This document shows positions 40,025 to 52,432 of a stretch of DNA of 64,000 nucleotides, piece after piece. The position numbers and the translations under genes were made by a program. This stretch comes from Azoarcus sp. L1K30 (GTDB taxonomy: Bacteria; Pseudomonadota; Gammaproteobacteria; Burkholderiales; Rhodocyclaceae), in assembly GCF_018122735.1 (NCBI RefSeq), contig NZ_JAGRRD010000001.1, forward strand, positions 1,999,162 through 2,063,161. The letters run 5' to 3'. The notes beneath the pieces are model-generated. The model had not been told where the DNA came from and ran no database searches. It saw only the letters and a list, made by a program, of their open reading frames with translations. Position 1 is the stretch's first letter. The number at the start of each line of letters is the position of its first letter.

Positions 40025-40846
40025 TTATGACACCGCTCGCCACACATTGAGCGCATCCCGGGTCGGACCGACGTCGTGAACACGTACGATAGCGGCACCC
40101 CGCTGTATCGCAATCAGTGCAGCGGTCACACTGGCGTGGACGCGCTGATCGACCGGTTGCCCGGTAATGGCGCCCAGCACCGACTTGCGCGAGAGTCCGG
40201 CCAGCAGCGGCAAACCACTATCCGAGAATCGCATCAACTCCCTAAGCAGGGTGCAGTTGTGCTCCACGCTCTTGCCGAAACCGAACCCGGGATCGAGCAC
40301 GATTCGCGATCTGCTTACGCCGACCGCCTCAAGTACAGCCACCCGTTCGTCGAGAAAGCTGGCGACTTCGCTCACCACATCGCCGTAGACCGGACTGCGC
40401 TGCATCGTGCGTGGCTCGCCCAGCATGTGCATCACACACAGTGCCGCATCGCCGCCGCGAACGGCCTCGACGGCACCTTCGGCGCGAAAGCCGTTGACAT
40501 CGTTGATCATGTCGGCCCCGGCCCGCAGAACGGCGCGCATCACGCCAGGCTTCAGCGTGTCTACCGATATCGGAACATTCCAGCTGACGAGCTCCTCAAC
40601 GACGGGCAACAGCGCGTCCAGTTCCTGCTGTTCACTCACCGGTTCCGCACCGGGGCGAGTCGATTCCGCGCCGAGGTCGAGCAGGTCGGCCCCCTCCTTC
40701 AATGCTTTCTCGGCTCTCGCCAGCACCGCCCCGAGGTCGGCGTCGAGTCCGTCACCCGAAAAGGAATCGGACGTGAGATTGACGATAGCCATGATCTTCG
40801 GCGTTGCAAGATCGAGCGCAAAACGGCCACAGACGAGCGAACTCAT
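40025..40846 (-). CDS. folP: Dihydropteroate synthase
   Basis: A 273-residue TIM-barrel enzyme joining p-aminobenzoate to the pterin diphosphate in folate synthesis. The N-terminal motif reads IMAIVNLTSDSFSGDG, where most family members have NVTPDSFSDGG; the key Asn and Ser are kept. The pterin site DLGAESTRPGAEPV and substrate loops INDVNGF and LDPGFGFGKS are present. It is separated from ftsH by an intrinsic terminator, so it may use its own promoter. Confidence 0.95.
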   Translation of the reverse strand: MSSLVCGRFALDLATPKIMAIVNLTSDSFSGDGLDADLGAVLARAEKALKEGADLLDLGAESTRPGAEPVSEQQELDALLPVVEELVSWNVPISVDTLKPGVMRAVLRAGADMINDVNGFRAEGAVEAVRGGDAALCVMHMLGEPRTMQRSPVYGDVVSEVASFLDERVAVLEAVGVSRSRIVLDPGFGFGKSVEHNCTLLRELMRFSDSGLPLLAGLSRKSVLGAITGQPVDQRVHASVTAALIAIQRGAAIVRVHDVGPTRDALNVWRAVS

Positions 40847-40882
40847 GCAATGTCTCCAACAGCGCTGCGCAGATGTGGCAGC

Positions 40883-40910
40883 AAAGAAAACGGGCCGGAA
40901 ATCCGGCCCG
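40883..40910 (-). terminator. Intrinsic terminator of ftsH
   Basis: On the minus strand CGGGCCGG-ATTT-CCGGCCCG forms an 8-bp GC stem with a 4-nt loop, followed by TTTTCTTT. It starts 25 bp after the ftsH stop codon and lies upstream of folP. This is one of the clearest terminators in the window. Confidence 0.88.
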
Positions 40911-40935
40911 TCGATTCAATCAGCAAAAACAGTCG

Positions 40936-42828
40936 TCAGGCGGCAGGTGCAGCCGCCGTGGGAGCAGCGCCGGGCGTATCGTCCGACGAGCGCGCACGCG
41001 GCGCCGGTGCAGGCTTGGGCGGACGCGGCGGCCGGCCTTCCATGATGTCGTTGATCTGGTCTGCGTCGATCGTTTCCATTTCCAGCAGTGCCGCGGTCAT
41101 GCTCTCCACCTTGTCGCGGTTCTCCTCGAGCAGACGACGAGCCAGCGCATACTGCTGATCGACAATGCGACGAATCTCCGCATCGACTTTCTGCATGGTC
41201 GCCTCGGAAACGTTACGGTGTGTCGTGACCTGACGACCAAGGAAAATCTCGCCCTCTTCCTCACCATATACCATGGGACCCAGCGAATCCGACATGCCCC
41301 ATTGCGTCACCATGCGACGGGCGAGATCGGTTGCACGCTGAAAGTCGTTCGATGCGCCTGTCGTCATCTGCTTCATGAACAGCTCTTCCGCGATTCGTCC
41401 GCCAAACAGCACAGTGATGGTCTGCAACAGGCGTTCGCGATCCTGGCTGTAGCGGTCTTCAGTGGGCAACTGCATGGTTACGCCCAGCGCCCGGCCACGC
41501 GGAATGATGGTGACCTTATGCACCGGGTCGGTCTTGTCGAGAAGACGTGCGACCACTGCATGGCCCGACTCGTGATAGGCGGTATTGCGACGCTCTTCTT
41601 CCGGCATCACCACCGAGCGGCGCTCGGCACCCATCATGATCTTGTCCTTGGCGCGCTCGAAATCCTCCATGTCGACCAGACGCTTGTTGCTGCGCGCAGC
41701 AAACAGGGCCGCCTCATTGACAAGGTTGGCCAGATCCGCTCCGGCAAAACCAGGCGTGCCGCGCGCGAGCACCTGCGGCTCGACATCGGGGGCAATCGGC
41801 ACCTTGCGCATGTGCACCTTGAGGATCTGCTCGCGGCCACGAATATCCGGCAGCGCCACCACGACCTGGCGATCGAAGCGCCCCGGGCGCAGCAGAGCAG
41901 GATCGAGCACGTCAGGACGGTTGGTTGCCGCCACCACGATGACGCCCGCCTGCCCCTCGAAACCGTCCATCTCGACCAGCAACTGGTTCAGCGTCTGCTC
42001 ACGCTCGTCATTGCCGCCACCCATACCGGCGCCGCGCTGGCGGCCGACCGCATCGATTTCATCGATGAAGATGATGCAGGGCGCGTGTTTCTTGGCCTGT
42101 TCGAACATATCGCGCACGCGGGCTGCACCCACGCCGACGAACATCTCGACGAAATCCGAACCCGAGATCGAGAAGAACGGCACCTTCGCCTCGCCGGCAA
42201 TCGCCTTGGCGAGCAGGGTCTTGCCGGTACCCGGCGAGCCAACCATCAGCACGCCCTTCGGAATGCGACCGCCGAGCTTCTGGAACTTGGATGGATCACG
42301 GAGGAATTCGACGAGCTCGAACACCTCTTCCTTGGCCTCATCGCAGCCAGCGACGTCGGCAAACGTTATCGAGTTGGCCGATTCGTCCAGCATCCTGGCC
42401 TTGCTCTTGCCAAAAGAGAACGCCCCGCCCTTGCCGCCCCCCTGCATCTGGCGCATGAAGAAGATCCACACTCCGATCAGCAACAACATCGGGAACCAGG
42501 ACACGAAGATGCTCGACAGGAAGGACTGCTCTTCCTCGGGCTTGGATGCCGTCACCGCGACGCCGTAACGCATCAGGTCAGACACCATCCAGATATCCTG
42601 CACACCAGGGGTATACACCGTAATCGAGCGACCATCCTGTGTCGTTGCACGCAGCAAACGACCGTCCACCGTCGCCTTGGCGATACGTCCGGACTTCGCC
42701 TCCTCCATGAACTGGGAGTACTCCATGGTGTTCGGCGCAGCCTGTCGCGTGTTGAACTGGTTGAACACGGTCATCAACACAACACCGATGACCATCCAGA
42801 TCGCGAGATTCTTGAAGAGATTGTTCAA
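40936..42828 (-). CDS. ftsH: ATP-dependent zinc metalloprotease FtsH
   Basis: A 630-residue membrane-anchored AAA protease. Two transmembrane segments (about residues 5-23 and 100-120) flank a small periplasmic domain. The AAA module has Walker [14 protein letters not shown], Walker [13 protein letters not shown] and the second region of homology ([19 protein letters not shown]). The pore motif [18 protein letters not shown] and the zinc site HESGHAVVA follow. The C-terminal tail is rich in Pro and Ala. The start appears to be TTG (reading MNNLFKN); no ATG is available near the conserved N-terminus. It is paired with rlmE upstream. Confidence 0.96.
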   Translation of the reverse strand: MNNLFKNLAIWMVIGVVLMTVFNQFNTRQAAPNTMEYSQFMEEAKSGRIAKATVDGRLLRATTQDGRSITVYTPGVQDIWMVSDLMRYGVAVTASKPEEEQSFLSSIFVSWFPMLLLIGVWIFFMRQMQGGGKGGAFSFGKSKARMLDESANSITFADVAGCDEAKEEVFELVEFLRDPSKFQKLGGRIPKGVLMVGSPGTGKTLLAKAIAGEAKVPFFSISGSDFVEMFVGVGAARVRDMFEQAKKHAPCIIFIDEIDAVGRQRGAGMGGGNDEREQTLNQLLVEMDGFEGQAGVIVVAATNRPDVLDPALLRPGRFDRQVVVALPDIRGREQILKVHMRKVPIAPDVEPQVLARGTPGFAGADLANLVNEAALFAARSNKRLVDMEDFERAKDKIMMGAERRSVVMPEEERRNTAYHESGHAVVARLLDKTDPVHKVTIIPRGRALGVTMQLPTEDRYSQDRERLLQTITVLFGGRIAEELFMKQMTTGASNDFQRATDLARRMVTQWGMSDSLGPMVYGEEEGEIFLGRQVTTHRNVSEATMQKVDAEIRRIVDQQYALARRLLEENRDKVESMTAALLEMETIDADQINDIMEGRPPRPPKPAPAPRARSSDDTPGAAPTAAAPAA

Positions 42829-43046
42829 CGTCTTACCCCGAAAGCCCGTAATGGGCGTGCAAACTAATGACTCATTCTAGTGGCGAACGTTCCCGCCAGC
42901 AAACCATGAGCGGCATTGATCGCCGCTATTGAATGGATTTCCCCGTCACCGGCCGGCTCGCGCCGCCGCATTCTCCTTCGAACCCGAATTCACACCTGCA
43001 AAAGTGCGTCATGTGCGGGCCGTTACCCGTACCACGTTAAGGTGGC

Positions 43047-43667
43047 TCACTGCCGCAACTTGGTCGCCAGAAGGTAGACCTCGGCGCTTCGATCCCTGGA
43101 TGCCTTCGGTTTTCGCACCTGCACGGACTCGAAACACCGCTCCATCTCCTTGCGAAACGCCATGAACCCCTCCCCTTGAAACACCTTGACCAGGAAGTAG
43201 CCTGAAGCATTCAGGTGGTTGACGGCAAAATCGAGCGCCAGTTCGCACAGCATGATGGATCGCGCCTGATCCACCGTTGCGACGCCAGAAAGATTCGGCG
43301 CCATGTCTGACAGCACCACGTCTACATGGGCACCATCGAGGCGTCTTTCAAGCTCGGCCAGTACCGCATCGTCGGAAAAATCACCCAGCAGGAAATCGAC
43401 ACCATGCAAGGGCTCGATGGGCAACAGGTCGAGGCCGAACACGCGTCCGGTGGGGCCGCAACGTTGCACTGCCAGCTGACTCCAGGAACCGGGTGCAACG
43501 CCCAGGTCCACCACCACGTTTCCCCGCCTCAGCACATGATCGCGATCGTCGATCTCCATCAATTTGTATGCAGCGCGAGCCCGGTAGCCTTCGGCGTTGG
43601 CACGCAACACATAGGGATCGTTCAAGTGTTCGTGCAGCCACGCTTTGCTGGTCTTGTTTCGCTTCAT
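43047..43667 (-). CDS. rlmE: 23S rRNA (uridine-2'-O)-methyltransferase (U2552)
   Basis: A 206-residue SAM-dependent methyltransferase of the RrmJ/FtsJ family acting on the 50S subunit. Motif I reads [11 protein letters not shown] instead of the more common DLGAAPGGWSQ. The K-D-K-E catalytic tetrad can be placed: Lys in [10 protein letters not shown], Asp in VLSDMAPN, Lys in FLVKVFQG and Glu in SAEVYLLA. It lies 218 bp upstream of ftsH on the same strand, the conserved rlmE-ftsH order. The gap holds no gene. Confidence 0.95.
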   Translation of the reverse strand: MKRNKTSKAWLHEHLNDPYVLRANAEGYRARAAYKLMEIDDRDHVLRRGNVVVDLGVAPGSWSQLAVQRCGPTGRVFGLDLLPIEPLHGVDFLLGDFSDDAVLAELERRLDGAHVDVVLSDMAPNLSGVATVDQARSIMLCELALDFAVNHLNASGYFLVKVFQGEGFMAFRKEMERCFESVQVRKPKASRDRSAEVYLLATKLRQ

Positions 43668-43700
43668 GAGAGTAAAATCCGGGGCCCAAAGAGGTAATAA

Positions 43701-44180
43701 ATGTCAATGAACGAGCTAACGCCCGCACAGCGTCGCGATTTTCGCGCACGCGCGCACCATCTGAGTCCTGTCGTCACGATCGCCGGCAACGGCCTGACCC
43801 CTGGCGTGATTGCCGAAATCGATCGTTCGCTGCAGGCGCACGAACTGATCAAGGTTCGTGTGCAGGGCACCGAACGCACCGAGCGCGATGCCTTGATGGA
43901 GGAATTGTGCGCCAGTCTCGAGGCGTCGCCAGTCCAGCATATCGGCAACATCCTCATCGTCTGGCGCCAGCGCCGCGAGGCAGAGAAGAAGGCTGCCGCC
44001 CCCGCCGCCGCAAAACGCGCTGCGGGCGCGGCCACGGCAAAATCGGCAGCCGCTTTCGCGGCCGCTGCGCGCCGTGCTGCGCTGGCAAAGGCCGCTGCAG
44101 ACAAGCGTCGCAGCGCATCGCGCAGCGCGCCGGCAAGAGGCAGGGCGCCGAGTACGACCGGTTCCGGACGCGGACGCTGA
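43701..44180 (+). CDS. yhbY: YhbY-family RNA-binding (CRM) protein with long basic tail
   Basis: A 159-residue protein. Residues about 5-92 form the CRM/YhbY domain ([49 protein letters not shown] and IVWRQRR), associated with 50S ribosome assembly. Residues about 95-159 are a low-complexity Ala/Lys/Arg tail, giving a protein much longer than E. coli YhbY (97). The start is ATG 43701, with ATG 43707 an alternative; AGAGG lies just upstream. It diverges from rlmE with 33 bp between the coding regions. Confidence 0.9.
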   Translation: MSMNELTPAQRRDFRARAHHLSPVVTIAGNGLTPGVIAEIDRSLQAHELIKVRVQGTERTERDALMEELCASLEASPVQHIGNILIVWRQRREAEKKAAAPAAAKRAAGAATAKSAAAFAAAARRAALAKAAADKRRSASRSAPARGRAPSTTGSGRGR

Positions 44181-44206
44181 ACGCTCCCTGATCCGCGTGC
44201 TGCACA

Positions 44207-44668
44207 TCAGCGCAGGACGCGGTTCACACCGGTAACGAGCACGATACCCAGCAGACTCTGCACGAGGTAGAGAACGCTCGAAACACCGTGCCAGGTGGCA
44301 AAGCGGTCACGCATCATGCTGTTCATGACGTCGCGCGGCCAAGCGCTGGATTTCAGCTCGGCCATCAGCGGCTGGATACCGAACTGGCCTGCCACGGTGC
44401 ACGCGAGCAGGATCAGAACGATCCAGAACACCCTGTTGCGGAACGCGCCCCACCCCAGGCGCGCGGCAAGATAGAGCAGAAGATATCCCGCCACCCCCAT
44501 CCCGATCCACGCCACCAGCGTAAAGAGCCGACCCGCAACGTTGCCCGCCAGCGCACGATCGGGGAGCATCGCAAACAGGGTGGGCGCGACGACATAGCCG
44601 ACCACCCATAGCGCGCCGATCCACAAGGCGACCAGCACGACGACCAGATGGTCCGCGAGTCGGCGCAT
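44207..44668 (-). CDS. DUF4149 family membrane protein
   Basis: A 153-residue inner-membrane protein with four hydrophobic segments. The N-terminal ALWIGALWVVGYVVAPTLFA and the later RDRFATWHGVSSVLYLVQSL fit the DUF4149 (TMEM205-like) family. Function unknown. It begins 2 bp after the greA stop codon, so it is part of the carA-carB-greA transcript, the usual order in this group. Confidence 0.85.
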   Translation of the reverse strand: MRRLADHLVVVLVALWIGALWVVGYVVAPTLFAMLPDRALAGNVAGRLFTLVAWIGMGVAGYLLLYLAARLGWGAFRNRVFWIVLILLACTVAGQFGIQPLMAELKSSAWPRDVMNSMMRDRFATWHGVSSVLYLVQSLLGIVLVTGVNRVLR

Positions 44669-44670
44669 GC

Positions 44671-45143
44671 TCAGATGTAGCTGACGTCGATGATCTCGAG
44701 TTCGCGAACGCCGCCCGGGGCCTGAACCTCGGCCACGTCACCGGCAAACTTTCCGATCAGCGCGCGGGCAATGGGCGAACTGACCGAGATCTTGTTGAGC
44801 TTGATGTCGGCCTCGTCGTCACCCACGATCTGGTAGGTGATGGTCTTGCCGGTATCCATGTCTTCAAGGGTCACGGTCGAACCGAAAACGCAGCGGCCAT
44901 CCGCATCGAGCAGCTTGGGGTCGATGATCTGCGCATTCGACAATTTGCTCTCGACCTCCATGATGCGGCCTTCGACAAAGCCCTGCCGCTCCTTGGCGGC
45001 ATCGTATTCTGCATTTTCGGACAAATCACCATGCGATCGCGCTTCGGCGATCGCAGCGATGACATTGGGCCGCTCCACCGTCTTCAAACGATGGAGCTCG
45101 GCGCGCAATGCCTCGGCGCCGGCAACGGTCAGTGGAGTCTTGT

Positions 45144-45147
<4 letters not shown>
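44671..45147 (-). CDS. greA: Transcription elongation factor GreA
   Basis: A 158-residue cytoplasmic factor that rescues backtracked RNA polymerase by stimulating transcript cleavage. The N-terminal coiled coil has the acidic tip [20 protein letters not shown]. The C-terminal FKBP-like domain includes [20 protein letters not shown]. Length equals E. coli GreA. Its ATG overlaps the carB stop (ATGA), giving translational coupling. Confidence 0.97.
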
Positions 45148-48371
<3,224 letters not shown>

Positions 48372-48426
48372 TGCGTTGCCTCTGAAATTCTTGCGGCGGC
48401 GGGCGGCGCCCGCCGGGTATGCGGTA

Positions 48427-49569
48427 TTACTTGACAGCTTCGATCAGCGAGATGAAGCGGTCGAAAAGGTAGCTCACGTCATGCGGCCCGGGGCTCGCCT
48501 CGGGGTGCCCCTGGAACGAGAATGCCGGCACGTCGGTGCGGGCAATACCTTGATTGGAGCCGTCGAAGAGCGAGACATGCGTCACGCGCAGTGTCTCCGG
48601 CATGTTTTCCGGATCGACGGCAAAACCGTGGTTCTGACTGGTAATCAGCACCTGACCGGTATCGACATCCTTGACCGGATGGTTCGCGCCGTGATGACCG
48701 AACTTCATCTTCATCGTCTTCGCACCCGACGCGAGCGCGAGCAACTGATGTCCCAGACAGATACCGAAGGTCGGTACGCGAGCTGCCAGAATCTCCCGGA
48801 TCGCCTCAATGGCGTAATCGCAAGGCTCCGGATCGCCGGGTCCGTTGGAGAGGAACACACCGTCCGGCTTGAGTGCGAGCACGTCGCTGGCCGGCGTCTG
48901 GGCCGGCACGACGGTCAGGCGGCAGCCGCGACTTGCGAGCATGCGCAGGATATTGCGCTTGACACCGAAATCGTAGGCAACCACGTGAAAGCGTGGCGCA
49001 GCTTGCGCCACGTAGCCGCTGCCCAGCACCCACTCGCCCTCCGCCCACTGACTCGAATCGCCGGCACTGACGACCTTGGCCAGGTCCATGCCTGCCAACC
49101 CCGGAAACCCCCTTGCCTGGGCAATGGCCGCCTCGGCATTGAGGGTCTCGCCCTGAGCGGCGGTGACGATGCAACCCGCCTGAGCACCCTTTTCGCGCAA
49201 AACGCGGGTCAGCTTGCGGGTATCGATCCCGGCAATAGCGACCACATTGCTGTCGGCAAGATAGGCGTCGAGACGCTGGCTCATGCGGAAATTGGAGGGG
49301 AGGATGGGCAGATCGCGAATCACGAGACCTGCGGCGTGCACTCGATCAGACTCGACGTCCTCGGGATTGACGCCGGTATTACCAATATGAGGATAGGTCA
49401 GCGTCACGATCTGGCGGCAGTAACTCGGATCAGTCAGAATTTCCTGATAACCCGACATCGAGGTATTGAACACTACCTCACCGACCGTACTGCCAACCGC
49501 ACCGATACCCTTGCCGTAGAAGACCGTTCCGTCGGCAAGCGCAAGAAGGGCGGGCGGGAAAGCAGTCAC
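48427..49569 (-). CDS. carA: Carbamoyl-phosphate synthase small (glutaminase) subunit
   Basis: A 380-residue subunit that hydrolyses Gln and channels ammonia to CarB. The C-terminal class I glutamine amidotransferase domain has the nucleophile elbow [12 protein letters not shown] and the His/Glu pair in [11 protein letters not shown]. The N-terminal domain begins [18 protein letters not shown] and contains [16 protein letters not shown]. The start is GTG at 49569 with AGGAG about 6 bp upstream. A leader of about 100 nt with a terminator-like hairpin precedes it. Confidence 0.96.
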   Translation of the reverse strand: MTAFPPALLALADGTVFYGKGIGAVGSTVGEVVFNTSMSGYQEILTDPSYCRQIVTLTYPHIGNTGVNPEDVESDRVHAAGLVIRDLPILPSNFRMSQRLDAYLADSNVVAIAGIDTRKLTRVLREKGAQAGCIVTAAQGETLNAEAAIAQARGFPGLAGMDLAKVVSAGDSSQWAEGEWVLGSGYVAQAAPRFHVVAYDFGVKRNILRMLASRGCRLTVVPAQTPASDVLALKPDGVFLSNGPGDPEPCDYAIEAIREILAARVPTFGICLGHQLLALASGAKTMKMKFGHHGANHPVKDVDTGQVLITSQNHGFAVDPENMPETLRVTHVSLFDGSNQGIARTDVPAFSFQGHPEASPGPHDVSYLFDRFISLIEAVK

Positions 49570-49599
49570 GAAAAACTCCTGGATTCAGCCGAAAAGACC

Positions 49600-49625
49600 G
49601 GAGCGAACCCTCGTCGGGCCGCTCC
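49600..49625 (-). other. Second hairpin in the carA leader
   Basis: On the minus strand GGAGCG...CGCTCC encloses CCC-GACGA-GGG, giving a stem of 6 plus 3 bp. It lies 30 bp before the carA GTG, downstream of the terminator-like hairpin. A short T-run (TTTT) follows a few bases later. It may influence carA translation or be a second pause site. Confidence 0.4.
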
Positions 49626-49632
49626 ATATGCG

Positions 49633-49665
49633 AAAAAACGGGACGAGCCAATTTGGCCAATCCCG
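49633..49665 (-). terminator. Terminator-like hairpin in the carA leader (candidate attenuator)
   Basis: On the minus strand CGGGA...TCCCG encloses a second pairing (GCCAA with TTGGC) and is followed directly by TTTTTT. It lies 64 bp upstream of the carA start and about 10 bp inside the predicted transcript. No gene on this strand lies upstream that would need a terminator, so it may attenuate carAB. Confidence 0.6.
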
Positions 49666-49681
49666 CCATCAAATCGGCGGA

Positions 49682-49710
49682 ATTCTATCTTTTTTCGCCA
49701 TCCGAGGCAA
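49682..49710 (-). promoter_or_regulatory. carA: Candidate sigma-70 promoter of carA
   Basis: On the minus strand TTGCCT (four of six matches) and TAGAAT (five of six) are separated by exactly 17 bp. Transcription would start near 49675, leaving a leader of about 105 nt before the carA GTG. Confidence 0.55.
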
Positions 49711-49909
49711 CGCGCACCCATTCAAGGCGCCCGAGCGTCGGCAGCGGAGTGCCGCCTCGGCAACTCCACAACGGGCCAAAAGGCGCGTCGGTACGCCACC
49801 CACCCTGCAGAATCCAGTTGACGCCACCCCCTTGTCCGACGCCTACTTCCTTTGTCCTCCGGACCTGTTCCGGCCCCCTTGCCGGCCGGCATGACGCATG
49901 GGGAAGGAA

Positions 49910-51268
49910 ATGAGCTCGATTGTCCTGCGTACGGAAGTTCCCGGCCCTGCGAGCCGCGCACTGGTGGCGCGCCGTGATGCCGCCGTCTCCGGTGGCTCCG
50001 CACGCCTCACCGGCATTGCCATTGCCAGAGGCAAGGGCGCGACAGTGACCGATGTGGACGGCAACACCTACATCGATTTTGCCGGTGGCATCGGCACGCT
50101 GGCCGTCGGACACACCCCACTGGCCGTAGTCGAGGCGATCCGCGCGCAGGCGGGCGATCTGATACACATGTGCTCGATCGTCGCCACCTACGAACCCTAT
50201 GTGGCGGTGTGCGAACGTCTCAATGCGCTGACGCCAGGCACCTTCCGCAAGAAATCGACCTTGCTCAACAGCGGGGCCGAAGCGGTCGAGGCGGCGGTCA
50301 AGATCGCGCGGGCCCATACAGGACGCCAGGCACTGATCGTATTCGAGGGCGCCTATCATGGCCGCACCAACCTGACGCTGGGCATGACGAGCAAGTTCAC
50401 ACCCTTCAAGCACGGCTTCGGCCCCTTCCCGGCCGAGATCTATCGTCTGCCCTTTCCCAACCCCTATCGCCGCCCTGCCGGCCTCGATATCGACGCCTAC
50501 ATCGACCACTGCATTGCCCAGTTCGATCACGCGCTGGTGGCGCAGGTCTCTCCTTCCGCGGTCGCGGCCGTGGTGGTGGAAACGGTCCAGGGCGAAGGCG
50601 GCTTCCTGCCACTGCCTCCGCGCTTTGCGGCCCACCTGCGCGCACGCTGCCATGAACACGGCATGCTGTATGTGGCCGATGAAGTGCAAGCCGGCATGGC
50701 CCGCAGCGGACGCCTGTTTGCCGTCGAACATTACGGGCTGGTGCCCGACCTGCTCGTGAGCGGCAAGTCGATCGCCGGTGGCATGCCGCTGGCGGCGGTT
50801 ACAGGTAGCGCCGACATCATGGATGCGCCCGCACCCGGCGGACTGGGTGGCACTTACAGCGGCAATCCGGTGGCCTGCGCCGCCGCGCTCGCCACCCTCG
50901 AGCATATCGCGACACCGGCCTTCCTCAACCGCGCCAGGGCCGTAGGCGACCGCTTGCGAGATCATCTGCAGCAATTGCAGGCAGCGTTTCCCGACACCAT
51001 TGGCGAGGTACGCGGACTCGGTCCGATGCTGGCCATCGAACTGGTGCAAAACCCGGCAACCCGTATCCCCGACGCGGCCCTCACCAATGCGCTGACCGCT
51101 GAAACCCTGAAGCGGGGCGTCATCACGCTGCGTGCTGGGCTGTACGGCAATTGCCTGCGTTTCCTGCCCCCGCTCGACATGAGCGATGAGCAGATCGACG
51201 AGGGCATGGCGGTGCTGGCGCAAGCACTGCCCGCCGCACTGGCGGCAACACGCGAGGCATGCACATGA
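49910..51268 (+). CDS. Class III PLP-dependent aminotransferase, 4-aminobutyrate type
   Basis: A 452-residue omega-aminotransferase closest in motifs to GABA transaminases. Seen are the PLP phosphate loop LLNSGAEAVEAAVKIAR, GAYHGRTNLTL, the ETVQGEGGF segment, Asp257 in VADEVQAGMARSG and the Schiff-base Lys286 in SGKSIAGGMPLAAV. It would transfer a terminal amino group to 2-oxoglutarate. An ATG four codons upstream (49898) is possible; GGGGAAGGA lies between the two and is very close to the chosen ATG. Its stop codon overlaps the start of the C45 acylase gene (ATGA), so the two products probably act together. No succinate-semialdehyde dehydrogenase gene is nearby. Confidence 0.88.
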   Translation: MSSIVLRTEVPGPASRALVARRDAAVSGGSARLTGIAIARGKGATVTDVDGNTYIDFAGGIGTLAVGHTPLAVVEAIRAQAGDLIHMCSIVATYEPYVAVCERLNALTPGTFRKKSTLLNSGAEAVEAAVKIARAHTGRQALIVFEGAYHGRTNLTLGMTSKFTPFKHGFGPFPAEIYRLPFPNPYRRPAGLDIDAYIDHCIAQFDHALVAQVSPSAVAAVVVETVQGEGGFLPLPPRFAAHLRARCHEHGMLYVADEVQAGMARSGRLFAVEHYGLVPDLLVSGKSIAGGMPLAAVTGSADIMDAPAPGGLGGTYSGNPVACAAALATLEHIATPAFLNRARAVGDRLRDHLQQLQAAFPDTIGEVRGLGPMLAIELVQNPATRIPDAALTNALTAETLKRGVITLRAGLYGNCLRFLPPLDMSDEQIDEGMAVLAQALPAALAATREACT

Positions 51269-52350
51269 GCGCCCCGCGCACCCTGACCCTGAACGGTTCG
51301 CCGCGCAAGATGGGGCTGGCCCATGGTCACGCCTGTGGCGACGCGATTCGCCGCTACACCGCCGGGCGCGTGGCGCTGGCCGGCAGCGAAACCTGGGCAG
51401 GCCACGCCATGGATCGCGCCGCGGTCTTGGCGCTGGCGACTGGCTGTCTCGACGCGCACCACGACTACGCACCCGATCTGATGATCGAACTCGAAGGCAT
51501 CGCCGAGGCCACCGGCCTGAGCCCGGCGGAACTCATCATCACCAACGGGTTCACGGACTTCATCGACTTTGCGCACAGCCGCGGCGGCGGCGACGACGCA
51601 ACCGAATGTGTCGAGGACGACTGCACCGCGTTCATCGTACCTGACCATCTCGGCATCGACGGCCACGGCTGGTTCGGCCAGACCTGGGACATGCATGCGG
51701 GCTCCGCACCTTTCGTGATATTGCTGCAGGCTCGCCCCGATCACAGCCCGGGCTTCATCGCCTTCAGCCTCACCGGCTGCCTAGGCATGATCGGCATGAA
51801 CGACGCCGGCATCGCCATCGGTATCAACAATCTGCTCGGCGCCGAAGGGCAAGCCGGCGTCAGTTGGCCCTTCGTGGTACGAAAGGCCCTGCAGCAGACA
51901 GATATCGATGCTGCGTCGGCCTGTGTTACCGGCGCGGTGTTGATGGGTGCCCACAATTTCATGCTGTTCGACCGCCACGGCCACGGCATCAACATTGAGG
52001 CCATGCCGGGCCACTGTCAGGTCACGCATAGCGGTCAGGCGGCGCTGGTCCACACGAATCATTGCCTCGCCCCGGACACCCTGTGCCGTTGTCGCCCGCG
52101 CCCGCCAGCCTCTCAGGCCTCCAGCGAAGCCCGCCTGAGCCGCGCGCAAGCCCTGCTCGAACAAACACCGATCACCACTGAAGCGCTGATAGCACTCACC
52201 CGCGATCCCGTCATCTGCGTTCGTGCAGCACCTCCGCTCGACATGCAGACCTGCGGCGCAGCCATCATGCAACCCGCCAAGGGCATGCTCTGGGTAGCAC
52301 AGGGCTTGCCCAGCGAGAACGGTTACGCGGCATTCGGGCCAGAGAAGTGA
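51265..52350 (+). CDS. Peptidase C45 / acyl-CoA:6-APA acyltransferase family (Ntn hydrolase)
   Basis: A 361-residue protein resembling isopenicillin-N acyltransferase-type enzymes. The probable autocleavage site and new N-terminal nucleophile is Cys120 in VEDDCTAFIV. It is preceded by a pro-region with GLAHGHACGDAIRR and ELEGIAEATGLSPAELIITN, and followed by GQTWDMH and LTGCLGMIGMNDAGIAIGIN. Such enzymes hydrolyse or transfer acyl groups on amides. There is no signal peptide. The ATG at 51265 overlaps the aminotransferase stop; an in-frame ATG two codons earlier is an alternative. The substrate is unknown; context suggests an N-acyl amine or amino acid whose freed amine feeds the transaminase. 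Confidence 0.85.
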   Translation: MSAPRTLTLNGSPRKMGLAHGHACGDAIRRYTAGRVALAGSETWAGHAMDRAAVLALATGCLDAHHDYAPDLMIELEGIAEATGLSPAELIITNGFTDFIDFAHSRGGGDDATECVEDDCTAFIVPDHLGIDGHGWFGQTWDMHAGSAPFVILLQARPDHSPGFIAFSLTGCLGMIGMNDAGIAIGINNLLGAEGQAGVSWPFVVRKALQQTDIDAASACVTGAVLMGAHNFMLFDRHGHGINIEAMPGHCQVTHSGQAALVHTNHCLAPDTLCRCRPRPPASQASSEARLSRAQALLEQTPITTEALIALTRDPVICVRAAPPLDMQTCGAAIMQPAKGMLWVAQGLPSENGYAAFGPEK

Positions 52351-52432
52351 GCCCGCGCCAGCCACCGCCTGCCACCTCATGTACGCAGCCTGCGCCACTA
52401 TCGCGCAGCAGCGCAATCCATTGACCGCCGGC

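Larger units (their letters stand above)
49570..49909. other. Divergent intergenic region carA / aminotransferase gene
   Basis: This 340-bp gap contains the carA leader with two hairpins, a candidate carA promoter at 49682-49710, and about 190 bp of GC-rich sequence towards the aminotransferase gene. No recognisable coding region or promoter for the aminotransferase was seen in that part. Confidence 0.5.

Noticed and set aside
49599..49665. Antiterminator pairing between the two carA leader hairpins
   Set aside because: CTCGTC in the first hairpin can pair with GACGAG in the second, but the second lies downstream of the T-run and would be transcribed too late to prevent termination.
49685..51472. 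595-codon minus-strand open frame opposite the aminotransferase
   Set aside because: The plus-strand product has all PLP-enzyme motifs; the antisense translation is low-complexity and spans two real genes.
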